Shown: positions 1 through 8,600 of the stretch, piece by piece
How positions within the stretch are numbered: position 1 is the first letter of the stretch
Layout of the letters: each line of letters opens with the position of its first letter
Origin: DASTBU01 sp035711845
GTDB taxonomy: Bacteria > Acidobacteriota > Vicinamibacteria > Vicinamibacterales > 2-12-FULL-66-21
DNA: 27,936 nucleotides
Direction of reading: 5' to 3'
NCBI GenBank assembly: GCA_035711845.1
Contig: DASTBU010000153.1
Location: 1-27,936, forward strand
Notes under the pieces: generated by a model
Database searches by the model: none
Told to the model about the DNA's origin: nothing
What the model saw: the letters and a program-made list of their open reading frames with translations, nothing else
Translations under genes and position numbers: made by a program

Positions 1-42
1 TTCCAGGCGCTGCTCCACGGGCGACGTCTCGCGCCACGGCAT
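1..42 (-). CDS. IS481-family transposase, N-terminal 14 codons (runs off window)
   Basis: Reading leftwards from the ATG at 42-40, the frame gives MPWRETSPVEQRLE and then leaves the window. This closely matches the opening of IS481-family DDE transposases (MPWKE(T/V)-x-MDQR type), which have an N-terminal HTH and a C-terminal rve catalytic core; neither can be seen here. A purine-rich GAGAGG stretch lies about 8 bases upstream of the ATG. The tandem 25-bp repeats at 86-135 fit the terminal sequences of the element. Fourteen residues are little evidence, but the match of start, motif and adjacent terminal repeats makes the call reasonable. Confidence 0.6.
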   Translation of the reverse strand, partial: MPWRETSPVEQRLE

Positions 43-85
43 CGCGACACCTCTCGGGTGAGAGGCTGCCCCGGCCTGTGGCGAA

Positions 86-135
86 AAGTGTTACCCATGT
101 CGCTGGACTGAAGTGTTACCTATGTCCCTGGACTG
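86..135. repeat. Tandem 25-bp repeat, probable IS481-type element terminus
   Basis: Two adjacent 25-bp copies (86-110 and 111-135) differ at two positions; both contain AAGTGTTAC and ATGTC and end in CTGGACTG. They lie 43 bp upstream of the transposase start, where an IS end with repeated transposase-binding sites is expected. The outer boundary is probably near 135. The other end of the element is outside the window. Confidence 0.6.
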
Positions 136-146
136 AGCCGACTCAA

Positions 147-220
147 GACTCGGGAGTCGGGACTCGGGAGTCGGGACCCGGACCAGCGACCAAGGACCAG
201 GGACCGAGGGACCGAGGGAC
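147..220. repeat. Short G-rich stuttering repeat (GACTCGGGA and GGGACCGA words)
   Basis: This stretch between the IS end and the DUF2585 stop holds several iterations of a GACTCGGGA-like word (147-181) and then GGACCA/GGGACCGA words (182-220). GACTC-GG-GAGTC units are self-complementary. The same word family recurs at 5425-5479 and, as GGGCTC, at 26154-26190. No gene is seen in it. Confidence 0.6.
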
Positions 221-901
221 CTAACGACCCGCCTGCCACTCCCGGATGGCGTCGAGCGGGTAGAGCAGCATGATGATGTTGAGCGTCAGATTGTCGCGGA
301 TCATCCAGGCGACGAAGGTCTCGAGCGCCGCGGTGAGCGCCACAACTACCCAGAGCCGCAGTCGCGAGGCGACGACGAATCCCGCTACCATCGACAGGAT
401 GTCGGCCATCGAATTGATGACGCTGTCGCCATAGTAGTCGAGAGAGACCGTCGCCTCACGGTACCGGTTGATCACAAGGTCCGTGTTCTCGACAATCTCC
501 CACGACGCCTCCAGGAGTGTGGCGGCGGCCAGGCGGAATGCGAGCGGCGAGCGCGGTGCGACCAGCCAGAACAGGCCATAGAACGCGAAGCCGTGAATGA
601 CGTGCGAGAAGGTGTACCAGTCCGACAGGTGCTGCGAATTCTCGGAGCTTGCGACGATGCCGTGCCAGGGTTTGACGTAGCCGCACGTGCAGATGGGTAC
701 GCGGCCCATCATCAGGAGCGTGGCGCCGGCTGTGACGAAGATGGCGAGGGCTACGAGCGTCCACTGCCCGCTCGACAGCCTGAAGTGCTTGATGGAGCTG
801 CTAAAAATGTGACTTGGCCTCGTCGATCCGCGCTCGCCCGCCGGCGACCGCTGCGGACGCGGCCTGTGCCAGCCGCGGCAGCCTGGTTCGCTGCAGGACA
901 C
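221..901 (-). CDS. DUF2585 / UPF0314 family membrane protein
   Basis: An integral membrane protein of unknown function. Seen: an N-terminal hydrophobic helix (about residues 47-65), then GRVPICTCGYVKPWHG, SSENSQHLSDWYTFSHVIHG, DYYGDSVINSMAD and IRDNLTLNIIMLLYPLDAIR. These blocks match the UPF0314/DUF2585 family known mainly from Alphaproteobacteria. About four membrane segments are expected. The frame opens with an ATG at 901, but the first ~33 codons overlap the 3' end of the response regulator gene and do not look like family sequence. Translation may start nearer 800; no in-frame ATG or GTG is available there, only a CTG at 778-776, so the start is uncertain. The gene is probably co-transcribed with the upstream regulator. 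Confidence 0.85.
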   Translation of the reverse strand: MSCSEPGCRGWHRPRPQRSPAGERGSTRPSHIFSSSIKHFRLSSGQWTLVALAIFVTAGATLLMMGRVPICTCGYVKPWHGIVASSENSQHLSDWYTFSHVIHGFAFYGLFWLVAPRSPLAFRLAAATLLEASWEIVENTDLVINRYREATVSLDYYGDSVINSMADILSMVAGFVVASRLRLWVVVALTAALETFVAWMIRDNLTLNIIMLLYPLDAIREWQAGR

Positions 902-1259
902 GCTGCAACTCCGCGATGAGATGCTCCGGCTGGCAGGGCTTCAGCAGGACGGTCGAGATGCCTGCCTTGTCCGCCCGCTCGTGCACATCGGTGGCCCAGT
1001 ACGCCGTCATCGCGACGACGGGAATGTCGCGCGTCCGCGCCCCGCATTGTAGCTCTGCGGCCAGCGCGAAGCCATCGCGGCCCGGAAGCGCGATGTCGGT
1101 CACCACGACGTCGGGAACGGCGGCCGTTGACTGAGCCAGGGCATCTTCGGCGCTGCCAGCCTGCGCCACGCGAAAGCCACCGCGCTCCAGGAACTCGGCA
1201 TACCCGTCGCGCGCCTGCGCATCATCTTCCACCAGCAACACGAGTGGATCCTGTTGCAC
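801..1259 (-). CDS. Receiver-only response regulator (CheY-like)
   Basis: A single phospho-acceptor receiver domain of about 120 residues, with a short Ala/Arg-rich tail and no output domain. Seen: acidic pocket E11-D12-D13, phospho-acceptor D55 in VVVTDIALPGRDG, switch Thr T85, and K107-P108 in the LLKPC motif. The start is GTG at 1259-1257, supported by an AAGGAG Shine-Dalgarno 7 nt upstream (1269-1274). No histidine kinase is adjacent, so its partner is unknown. Stand-alone receivers act by protein-protein contact, often in phosphorelays. The downstream DUF2585 frame overlaps its 3' end. Confidence 0.88.
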   Translation of the reverse strand: MQQDPLVLLVEDDAQARDGYAEFLERGGFRVAQAGSAEDALAQSTAAVPDVVVTDIALPGRDGFALAAELQCGARTRDIPVVAMTAYWATDVHERADKAGISTVLLKPCQPEHLIAELQRVLQRTRLPRLAQAASAAVAGGRARIDEAKSHF

Positions 1260-1426
1260 GTCAGGGCTCCTTGAGAGAGGACGGGAAAGCCGGTGGCCGG
1301 GTCTCAGGTGCAGGGAGCGTGGGGAGAGCGAAATGGTAGCGCCGCCGCGAAGCGTTCGTCAATGGGCGTTGCGGCTCGGCGCCGAGGCTCCAACAGATGT
1401 GCAGAAAATGTGTGAAGTCGTGTGAA

Positions 1427-1843
1427 TCAGCGCACGGCGATGGTTGCCGCTTCGTGCTTGTTGCGATAGGCCGTCACCAGCATTGCGGCATCGGTCCGTG
1501 CCGGCACGACCGATCCGGTGAACGTCGCGCCGTCCTCGAGTGCGAACTTCGGTGACGCGATGTCAGCCCAAACCGCTGCGCTCTGCAGCACCCGCACGAT
1601 CTCGCGAGCGATCAGGCGGCCATGCGACCGGCCCCCCACCGTAATCCGGCGGCCGGTCACGGCGCCATCCACGTTGCCCCCGGCCTCGACGGTGACGTCG
1701 TGATTCGAAACCAGGACGTCTCCGGTGACGGTACCGGCGATGGTGACCGCTTCCTCCGCGCGGATGGTGCCTTTGACCGTGATGCCTCTACCGATGGTGG
1801 TGACCATTGCGCCACCCATTGTACCGCCGTCACCGTCCGGCAT
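1427..1843 (-). CDS. Bactofilin (polymer-forming cytoskeletal protein)
   Basis: Bactofilins polymerise into filaments at the membrane without nucleotide and act in cell shape, polarity and envelope growth. Seen: the diagnostic start of the beta-helix core, TTIGRGITVKGTIRAEEAVT, followed by repeated GxVxGDV/GGNVDGAV/GRRITVGG steps, each forming one turn, and a short C-terminal tail. Three in-frame ATGs are possible: 1843, 1819 and 1807. All lie just after the terminator that closes the protease gene. 1807 has a GGGTGG stretch upstream, while 1843 gives the short flexible N-terminus typical of the family. I annotate the longest. Because of the terminator it probably has its own promoter or depends on read-through. 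Confidence 0.85.
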   Translation of the reverse strand: MPDGDGGTMGGAMVTTIGRGITVKGTIRAEEAVTIAGTVTGDVLVSNHDVTVEAGGNVDGAVTGRRITVGGRSHGRLIAREIVRVLQSAAVWADIASPKFALEDGATFTGSVVPARTDAAMLVTAYRNKHEAATIAVR

Positions 1844-1852
1844 GGCCCGGGC

Positions 1853-1887
1853 GCGAAAAGAAAGAGCGGCGCCGCGGGCGCCGCTCT
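1853..1887 (-). terminator. Rho-independent terminator of the HtrA gene
   Basis: A perfect inverted repeat (1864-1873 with 1877-1886, plus an A-T pair, 3-nt loop) forms a stem of about 11 bp that is almost all G-C. On the minus strand it is followed by TTTCTTTT. It lies 24 bp after the protease stop and just before the bactofilin starts, so it separates the two genes transcriptionally. Confidence 0.85.
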
Positions 1888-1910
1888 CAATGCAGGTCAC
1901 GGGCGGCCGA

Positions 1911-3113
1911 TCAATCGGTGACGCGAAGCTCCGCCAGCCGCACATCGATGCGGCGTTCCCGGCCCTCGCGCATCACGACCACGGTCGTCGTGGTGCCGGG
2001 CTGCAGCTGGGAGACGGTGTTGCGAAGCTCGTTGCCATCTTTCACGGTGCTGCCGTTGATCCCGACGATCACGTCCCCGCGCTGGATGCCTGCCTGCCCG
2101 GCCGGACCGCCTGGTTCGACCGAGTCGACGAGCGCGCCGCGGACCTCTTCGAGGCCCAGCTCGCGGGCGCTCTCCGCGGTGATCGCGTGCACGGTCACGC
2201 CGAGCATGCCGCGGCGGACCTCGCCGTGGTCGATGAGCTGGGTCATGACGTTCTTCGCCATGTTGGCCGGAATCGCGAAGCCGATCCCGATGTTCACCCC
2301 GGAAGGCGAAAGGATCTGCGAGTTGATCCCAATCAGCTCGCCGCTCGTGCTCACGAGGGCGCCGCCGGAATTGCCGCGGTTGATCGGTGCGTCGGTCTGG
2401 ATGAAGTCCTCGAAGCTTCCGTCACCAAGCCCGGTCGCGCGGCCCTTCGCGCTGACGATTCCCATCGTGACCGTCTGGCCGATGCCGAGCGGGTTACCGA
2501 CGGCAAGCGCGATGTCGCCGACACGGACCGCGTCGGAGTCCCCGAGCGACAGGATCGCGAGGTTCGTGCCGTCGATCTTCAGCACGGCCAGGTCGCTCGG
2601 CGCGTCGGTCCCCACCACCTTCGCCTCGAACGTGCGCCCGTCGTTCAACTCGACCTCGACACTCGTTGCACCCTCCACGACGTGATGATTCGTCAGCACG
2701 TATCCGTCGGAACGGACGACGACGCCGGAGCCGAGGCCTTCCTGGCGCCGAGGCCCGGGGTCTGGGGCCCCAAAGCGGTCGCCGAAGAACTCCCGGAAAC
2801 GCGGATCGTTCATGAACGGAGAGCGGGCCGACGTCCTGATGCGTCGCTCCGATCGGACCGTCACCACGGCAGGTGCTACGCGGTCGACGATGGCGGCGTA
2901 GGAATCCCCCGACGCGCCGATCGTGCGCTCCGTGGCCCCTTCGGCAACGGCCGTCGTGCCCGGCGCCGGCGCCGCGTTGGCCGAAGGGCCCGTCGCGGCG
3001 CTCCACCCGATGGCGGAACCCGTCAGCAACAGTGTGGCCACCGCAAGCCCCGCCTTTATCCTGATCCCTGTGCGTCCACGAGACGCATGTCCTGTCCCGT
3101 AGTCTGAGTGCAT
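1911..3113 (-). CDS. DegP/HtrA-family periplasmic serine protease
   Basis: A trypsin-like protease with one PDZ domain for quality control of unfolded envelope proteins. Seen (numbering from the upstream in-frame ATG at 3152): a single hydrophobic signal-anchor around residues 34-50, catalytic H157 in TNHHVV, D187 in SDLAVLKI and S262 in RGNSGGAL, then a PDZ domain from about 308 (RRGMLGVTV) to the end with GPAGQAGIQRGDVIVGING. I chose the ATG at 3113 because GAGGAA lies just before it; the ATG at 3152 has no ribosome binding site. It follows the kinase gene by 231 bp on the same strand, so regulation by that two-component pair, as in Cpx/DegP, is plausible but inferred. Confidence 0.93.
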   Translation of the reverse strand: MHSDYGTGHASRGRTGIRIKAGLAVATLLLTGSAIGWSAATGPSANAAPAPGTTAVAEGATERTIGASGDSYAAIVDRVAPAVVTVRSERRIRTSARSPFMNDPRFREFFGDRFGAPDPGPRRQEGLGSGVVVRSDGYVLTNHHVVEGATSVEVELNDGRTFEAKVVGTDAPSDLAVLKIDGTNLAILSLGDSDAVRVGDIALAVGNPLGIGQTVTMGIVSAKGRATGLGDGSFEDFIQTDAPINRGNSGGALVSTSGELIGINSQILSPSGVNIGIGFAIPANMAKNVMTQLIDHGEVRRGMLGVTVHAITAESARELGLEEVRGALVDSVEPGGPAGQAGIQRGDVIVGINGSTVKDGNELRNTVSQLQPGTTTTVVVMREGRERRIDVRLAELRVTD

Positions 3114-3196
3114 GTGTTCCTCGCTATCTACCGTGATTTCCGATGGCGTCATGGATCGAGGATACGGACTGGGGATTACGGGAAGCTTTCGCGAGG

Positions 3197-3212
3197 ATTA
3201 CATCGGTGTAAT
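3197..3212. promoter_or_regulatory. Palindrome upstream of the HtrA gene
   Basis: ATTACA-TCGG-TGTAAT is a perfect 6-bp inverted repeat about 85 bp upstream of the HtrA start, in the 231-bp space between kinase and protease genes. Its position suits an operator. No convincing -35/-10 pair was found nearby, so the function is a guess. Confidence 0.3.
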
Positions 3213-3344
3213 ACGTCCACGGGTGCCGCCCTCGTCCTGCACGGGACCTCGGGCGATCACGAAGACCGCGACGATCGCGACGGAAACATCCCAACTTCAC
3301 CGAATCGTCATGGGTGTCGCGATCGTCCGAGGTTCGTTCGGGTG

Positions 3345-4751
3345 TCAGCCGGAGGCCCCAAGCGGCAGGCGCACCTCCAAGCGGGTACCCTTGCCGGGCG
3401 TGGACGTTACCGCCACGCTTCCGCGGTGAGCCTCGACGATCGCTTTCACCAGGCTGAGGCCGAGCCCGAGGCCGCGCTCGGAGCGGCTCTTGTCGCCGCG
3501 ATAGAGGCGCTCCCAGATGCGGGGGAGCTCCGACGCCTCGATCCCGGTCCCCGTGTCCGAGACTTCGACGAGCGCCTGGTTCGCCCTGGCGCGTACCGAG
3601 ATCTCGACGAGTCCGCCGCCTGGTGTGTACTTCACCGCGTTGTCCACCAGGTTCGCCAGCGCCTGCCTGATCCGGTTTCTGTCGATGGGCAGCACGATGT
3701 CCTCGAGAGTCGCGGCTTTCAACTGCACGGCTTTCTCGTCGGCCGCATCCTCGTACAGCGCGAGGGTGTCCCGCGCGACGTCTGCGAGGTTCACGGGCTC
3801 GAGCTGAAGCTTCATGGTGCCGGTTTCGGCCTCGGAGATGTCCATGAGCGTGCTGAGCATCGTGACGGCGCGGTCGGACTCCTCGAGACAGTCCTCGAGT
3901 GCGACCCGGAGCGTGGCCGGATCCTGCGGGCCCTGCAGTGCGGATTCCGCCATCCCGCGCAGACGCATCATGGGCGTGCGGAGGTCGTGTGCCACGTTGT
4001 CGAGCGCGCCGCGCATGCCGTTGATGAGCGACTGGATGCGATCGAGCATCGCATTGAACAGCAAGCTCAGCTCGTCGAGCGCATCACCCGTGTCGCGCGC
4101 GCTCACACGCCCGTCGATGCGGCCCGTCTTCATGATTTGCCGGACCGTCCGGACGAGCGCCCGGAGCGGCTGCAGGGCCGACGACGTGAACGCGGCGCCC
4201 GCCGCGAGGCCGATGACCGCGAGCAGTACGAAGTCCAGCAGCAGGACCGTCCGGAAGCGCCGGAGGAGATCCGTGCGGCGCGCCGTGCTCTTCCCGACCT
4301 GGAAGAGCGTGCCGTCGGAGAGCCGCGCCGTCAGCACGTCCAGGCTGTGGCCCCGGCTGGTTCGGAGCGTGGCCCAGCGCTGCTGTCCGCTGAGCTCGGG
4401 CGTCGTCAGCTGAGAGAGGTCGAACTCGCTCCAGCCTTCGGGCGCGTTGAGATAGGCGACCGCGCCGAGAGGTCCCACGGCCCTGACGAACAACGGTTCA
4501 TATCCGACCGCCGCCTGATGTCGACGGATGGCTGCCGCGACGGCCGGTTCCCCTCCCCGACGCCACGCGGTCGCGTATTCGACCAGCGTCGTCTGGATGA
4601 TCTCCCTGTCGTACTGCTGCAGCGCCGCTGAGAGTAGAAAGTAGGTGAGGGTGATGAGCGCGAGCGAGCTTCCCACGAAGATCGCGGCGTACCAGAGCGC
4701 GAGGCGTAGACCGAACGTGTGGCGGAGGCCGCTAGTCCACGCGGAGGACAT
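3345..4751 (-). CDS. Membrane sensor histidine kinase
   Basis: The sensor of a two-component system. Seen, in a 468-residue protein: TM1 about 15-40, a periplasmic sensor region of ~125 residues with no recognised fold, TM2 about 168-190, a HAMP linker about 190-245, HisKA with phospho-acceptor H255 in VAHDLRTP, and a HATPase_c domain with N-box NLVDNAVKY (N371), G1 DTGTGI (D399) and G2 GLGLGLSL (about 427-434). The ATG at 4751 lies inside the 3' end of the regulator gene (20-nt overlap) and is preceded by GAGGGATGG, so the two are translationally coupled. Membership of the HAMP-containing OmpR-partner class is clear; the signal sensed is unknown. Confidence 0.92.
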   Translation of the reverse strand: MSSAWTSGLRHTFGLRLALWYAAIFVGSSLALITLTYFLLSAALQQYDREIIQTTLVEYATAWRRGGEPAVAAAIRRHQAAVGYEPLFVRAVGPLGAVAYLNAPEGWSEFDLSQLTTPELSGQQRWATLRTSRGHSLDVLTARLSDGTLFQVGKSTARRTDLLRRFRTVLLLDFVLLAVIGLAAGAAFTSSALQPLRALVRTVRQIMKTGRIDGRVSARDTGDALDELSLLFNAMLDRIQSLINGMRGALDNVAHDLRTPMMRLRGMAESALQGPQDPATLRVALEDCLEESDRAVTMLSTLMDISEAETGTMKLQLEPVNLADVARDTLALYEDAADEKAVQLKAATLEDIVLPIDRNRIRQALANLVDNAVKYTPGGGLVEISVRARANQALVEVSDTGTGIEASELPRIWERLYRGDKSRSERGLGLGLSLVKAIVEAHRGSVAVTSTPGKGTRLEVRLPLGASG

Positions 4752-5409
4752 ACCCCATCCCTCGCACCGTGTGCAGCAGCTTGCGCTCGAAGTCGCGATC
4801 GATCTTCTCGCGCAGCCGGAACACCAGGACATCGACCACGTTGGTGCCCGGATCGAAGCTGTAGTCCCAGACATGCGAGAGGATCATCGTCTTCGACACG
4901 ACCCGTCCGGCATTGCGCATCAGGTATTCCAGCAGCGCGAACTCGCGCGGCCGGAGCGGCTCGATTTCGCGGCCCGCCCGCGCCACGCGCCGCGCGACCA
5001 GATCCAGCGTCAAGTCCCCGGCTGTCAGCCTCGTGGTCTCTGCTGCACCGGTGGAACGCCGGATGAGCGCCCGGACCCTGGCCAGCAGCTCGGTGAACGC
5101 GAATGGCTTGACCAGGTAGTCGTCGCCACCCGCCTGCAGTCCTTTCACCCTGTCGTCGACCGAGTGCTTTGCGCTGAGGATGAGGACGGGTGTGCAGATC
5201 TTCCGGTCGCGAAGACGCTGGATGAGCGTCAGGCCATCGAGCTTCGGCAGCATCAGATCGACGATCGCCGCGTCGAAGGGGTGGCTCACCGCGAGCTCGA
5301 AGCCCGCCTCTCCATCGCTGGCGTGGTCGACCGCGAACCCCGCCTCCTTCAGCCCCTTGGCAATGAAGCCGGCGATCGTAGGGTCGTCCTCGACGAGGAG
5401 AAGCCGCAC
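4732..5409 (-). CDS. OmpR/PhoB-family response regulator
   Basis: A DNA-binding partner of the adjacent kinase. Seen: a receiver with E7-D8-D9, phospho-acceptor D51 in AAIVDLMLPKLDG, S79 and K101-P102, then a C-terminal winged helix with RPREFALLEYLMRN and the recognition-helix region NVVDVLVFRLREKID, ending in RGMGYVLRVD. I start at GTG 5409-5407 (225 aa), where VRLLLVEDD gives the usual N-terminus. The frame stays open further upstream only because it reads through GACTCGGGA-type repeats. GAGGGA lies about 11 nt upstream of the GTG. The leader holding these repeats is unusual. Confidence 0.93.
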   Translation of the reverse strand: MRLLLVEDDPTIAGFIAKGLKEAGFAVDHASDGEAGFELAVSHPFDAAIVDLMLPKLDGLTLIQRLRDRKICTPVLILSAKHSVDDRVKGLQAGGDDYLVKPFAFTELLARVRALIRRSTGAAETTRLTAGDLTLDLVARRVARAGREIEPLRPREFALLEYLMRNAGRVVSKTMILSHVWDYSFDPGTNVVDVLVFRLREKIDRDFERKLLHTVRGMGYVLRVD

Positions 5410-5424
5410 GGTATCTATTGTCCC

Positions 5425-5479
5425 TCGGTCCGAGTCCCGAGCCCCGAGTCCCGAGTCGCGAGCCCCGAGTCGGGTCCCC
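5425..5479. repeat. Stuttering repeat (CCCGAGTC words) in the regulator leader
   Basis: At least four iterations of a CCGAGTCC/CCCGAGCC word. It is the complement of the repeat at 147-181. It lies immediately upstream of the response-regulator GTG and would be transcribed in its 5' leader. Further on, 5605-5622 carries a second word, GGACCACGGACCACGG. Confidence 0.6.
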
Positions 5480-5567
5480 GTAGCCCAGGTGCGGACCTGG
5501 AGGCTGACTCGCCGACAGCTGACGGCTGCGAGGTAAGAGACAGCTGCAACCAAAAGGAAGCTGCTGA

Positions 5568-5573
5568 TAGAAT
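5568..5573 (+). promoter_or_regulatory. Candidate -10 box for the M14 peptidase gene
   Basis: TAGAAT preceded by CTGA (extended -10-like), 73 bp upstream of the ATG. A CTGCAA hexamer 18 bp upstream is a poor -35. The same hexamer stands before the PruA gene at 10931. Weak evidence by itself. Confidence 0.3.
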
Positions 5574-5645
5574 CGCCGCGCCACAATCCCGCGGATATGA
5601 GCAGCGGACCACGGACCACGGCATAGCACTAATTTGGAGTTTCCA

Positions 5646-8600
5646 ATGACAGTCGCGCGTTTCAAATGGCAACGGCAGTGGGCGTTCCTCGTGAGCGGCC
5701 TTGCGCTGGTCGCCGCGATCGCCCTGCCGGCCCAGCAGATGGTCACCGAGACGCGCGACCCGGCGCAGAGCCAGGACGAGGACTTCGCGAAGTCGGTCAA
5801 AGAGTGGACGACACAGCCCTACTTCATCAGTCCGCTCGTGGATCATCTGCCCCGCGTTCCGGGGATTCCGATGCCGAAAGACGTGCTGGGCTATCACATC
5901 GGCGCTCCAGGGAAGCTCACTTACTACACCGACGCCCTGAAGTACTACCGCGCGCTGGCGGCCGCCACGCCCCGGGTGAAGATCGAAACCATCGGGAGAT
6001 CGGACGAAGATCGCGAGCTGGTGGTCGTGTGGGTCTCCTCCGACGAGAACATCGCCAACCTCCAGCGCAACCGCGACAATCTCGCGAAGATCGCCGACCC
6101 GCGAGGGCTGTCGGAGGAGGAGATCCGCCGGCTCATCGCGGGCACGAGGCCTCACTACCACTTGATGGGTGGCCTGCACAGCGGCGAAACCGGGCCATCA
6201 GAGATGCTGATGGAGCTGGTTTATCGACTGGCCACTGAGAACTCGCCGCTGATTCGCCAGATTCGGGAGAACGTGTTCGTGTCCGTCACGCCCCAGGCCG
6301 ATCCGGACGGGCGCGACCGCAACCTGGACTGGTTCTATCGCACGCAGGAAGAGGAGCGGGAGCGCGCGTCGAGCGAGGAAGAGCCGCAGACCGGCTCGCC
6401 GGCCGAGGGGCGTGGGGGCAGGGCGGGCGGTCCGGGTGTGCCGTACTGGGGCAAGTACGTTTATCACGACAACAATCGGGACATCAATTTGTCGCAGGTC
6501 TCGATGCGCGCGCTCGCGGACTGGTACTTCACGGCCCATCCGCCCATCATGCACGACCTCCACGAGTCGCTCGCACTGCTCTACACCTACAGCGGCGCTG
6601 CTCCGCAGAACCCGAACCTCGATCCGATTCTCTTCGCGGAGCTGCCGTTCTTCTCGAATTTCGAGCTGGCCCAGATGACCAAGTGGGGCATGCCGGGCGT
6701 CTACACGCATGCCTTCATGGACGGCTGGTCGCCCGGTTACCTCGGATCGGTCGCGTACAACCACAACGGGATGATGCGGATGTACGAAACGCAGTCCGGG
6801 CGCGAAAGCGCGCCGGGCGGTCGTGCCGGCGCTCCTGGCCGCGGAGGTCGCGGGGCGGAGGCCGCAGAGGGGGGCCGTGGACGCAGGGCCGGGGGTGCCG
6901 GCCGAGGCGACCGCAGCGGCAGGACCGACGCTGAGTCGTCAGAAGCGGGCTCGGGTCGCGCGGGCCGTGGCGCCGGTGAACAGGGACGCGGATCGGGTGG
7001 CGGCGATGTCGCGGATCAAGCGCCCGAGGGGCGGGGCGGGCGAGGTGCTGCTGCCGGACCGGCGACGGGCCGCGGTGGCGCCCAGAATCGCGAGTGGTAC
7101 CGAGGGTTGCCGATTCCGCCCGGCGCCGCGACCAACTTCTCGCGCCGCAACAACACGAACTACATGCAGACCGGCGTGCTGAGCGCCCTGCAGCTCACCT
7201 CGATGTTCCCGAACCTGGTCGTGGAGAACTTCTACCGCAAGACGCAGAACTCGATCGACGCGGGGAAGACTGAGCCGCCGCACGGCTACGTGATCCCAGT
7301 GCAGCGCGACATGACCCGCGTGGCGGAGCTCGTGAACATCCTTCGCATTCAGCGCATCGAGGTCGGCCAGGCCACACGCGCGTTCAAGACGGCAGAGGGC
7401 GCGTTCCCGGCCGGTTCGTATGTGATCAAGCGCGATCAGCCATACGGCCGGCTCGCGAAGAACCTGCTCGAGCGTCAGCTCTACCCGGATCCGAACCTGC
7501 GGACCTACGACGACAGCGGCTGGACGATGGGTCTGGCCATGCTCGTCGATGTCAAGGAGATCAAGGACGAAACCATCCTCGATGTCGCAACCACGCCCGT
7601 CGAGCACGTCGAGCAGAAGGGCAAGGTCACCGGGTCGGGGAACGCCGGCATGGCCATCGCGCACTACGGATCCACCAACATGATCGCGTTCCGGTACCGG
7701 TTGCGGAACGTGCCGATGAAAATCGCGGCGAAGAGCTTCAAGGCCGAGGGCATCGAGTTTCCGGCCGGCTCGTTCGTCATCGCCGCGCCGGCGGATGCGG
7801 CGGCGGTACGTGCGGCCGTTCAAGAGCTGGGATTGACGGCGGCGGCGCTCGCCTCGATGCCAGACGTCGCCGCGCACGATGCCGACGTACCCCGCGTGGC
7901 GATGTACTCCTCCTGGACGGGAACGCAGGAGATCGGCTGGGTCCGCTTCACCTTCGACAAGTTCGGCATTCCCTACGACCTCATCTACAAGGAGCGGGTG
8001 AAGAAGGGCAACCTTCGCGCCGACTACGACGTCATCGTCATGCCCACGCAGAACGCGAGCCGTCAGGCTGTCTTTCAGCAGCCGGCGGACCGGCCGGTCC
8101 CGTACATGAAGGGCCCGAAGTACAAGTTCCTCGGCATGTATGGGGAAACGCCGGACGTGACCGGTGGAATGGGTGGCGAAGGCGTGGATGCGTTCGCGAA
8201 ATTCCTCGAGACGGGTGGCACGCTGATCGCGATGGGGAACGCCGTGCGCTTCCCGACCGAGCTTGGCTTTGCCCGCACCGTGGACGCGTCGGGCTCCACA
8301 TCGTCGAGCTTCTATGCGCCGCGACCGCTGGTAGAGGCGGAGGTCCTGCGGGTCGATCATCCCGTCTTCTACGGGTACACCGAGCGGCTGATGCCCGTGA
8401 AGTATCTGGGTGGTCCGCTGATGAGTGTCGGCTCACCCGATCAGGGGAACGTGCTGGCCCGGTACGTGGGTGGCGACGACGCCGTGCTGAGCGGGCTGAT
8501 GCGCGGGGCCGCCGAGATCCGCCAGCGGCCGTTTGCGGTCGATGTCCCCGGCGGGTTCACCGGCAAGGGCCGGGTGATCCTGTTCTCGAACAATCCGATC

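Noticed and set aside
1725..3107. Long plus-strand open frame (about 460 codons) opposite the HtrA and bactofilin genes
   Set aside because: It is antisense to two clearly recognisable genes, has Arg/Asp/His-rich composition typical of a GC-rich shadow frame, and shows no family motif.
5410..5619. 70-residue N-terminal extension of the OmpR-type regulator
   Set aside because: The extension is translated repeat DNA (GARDSGLGARDS type), whereas the receiver domain begins exactly at the GTG at 5409.
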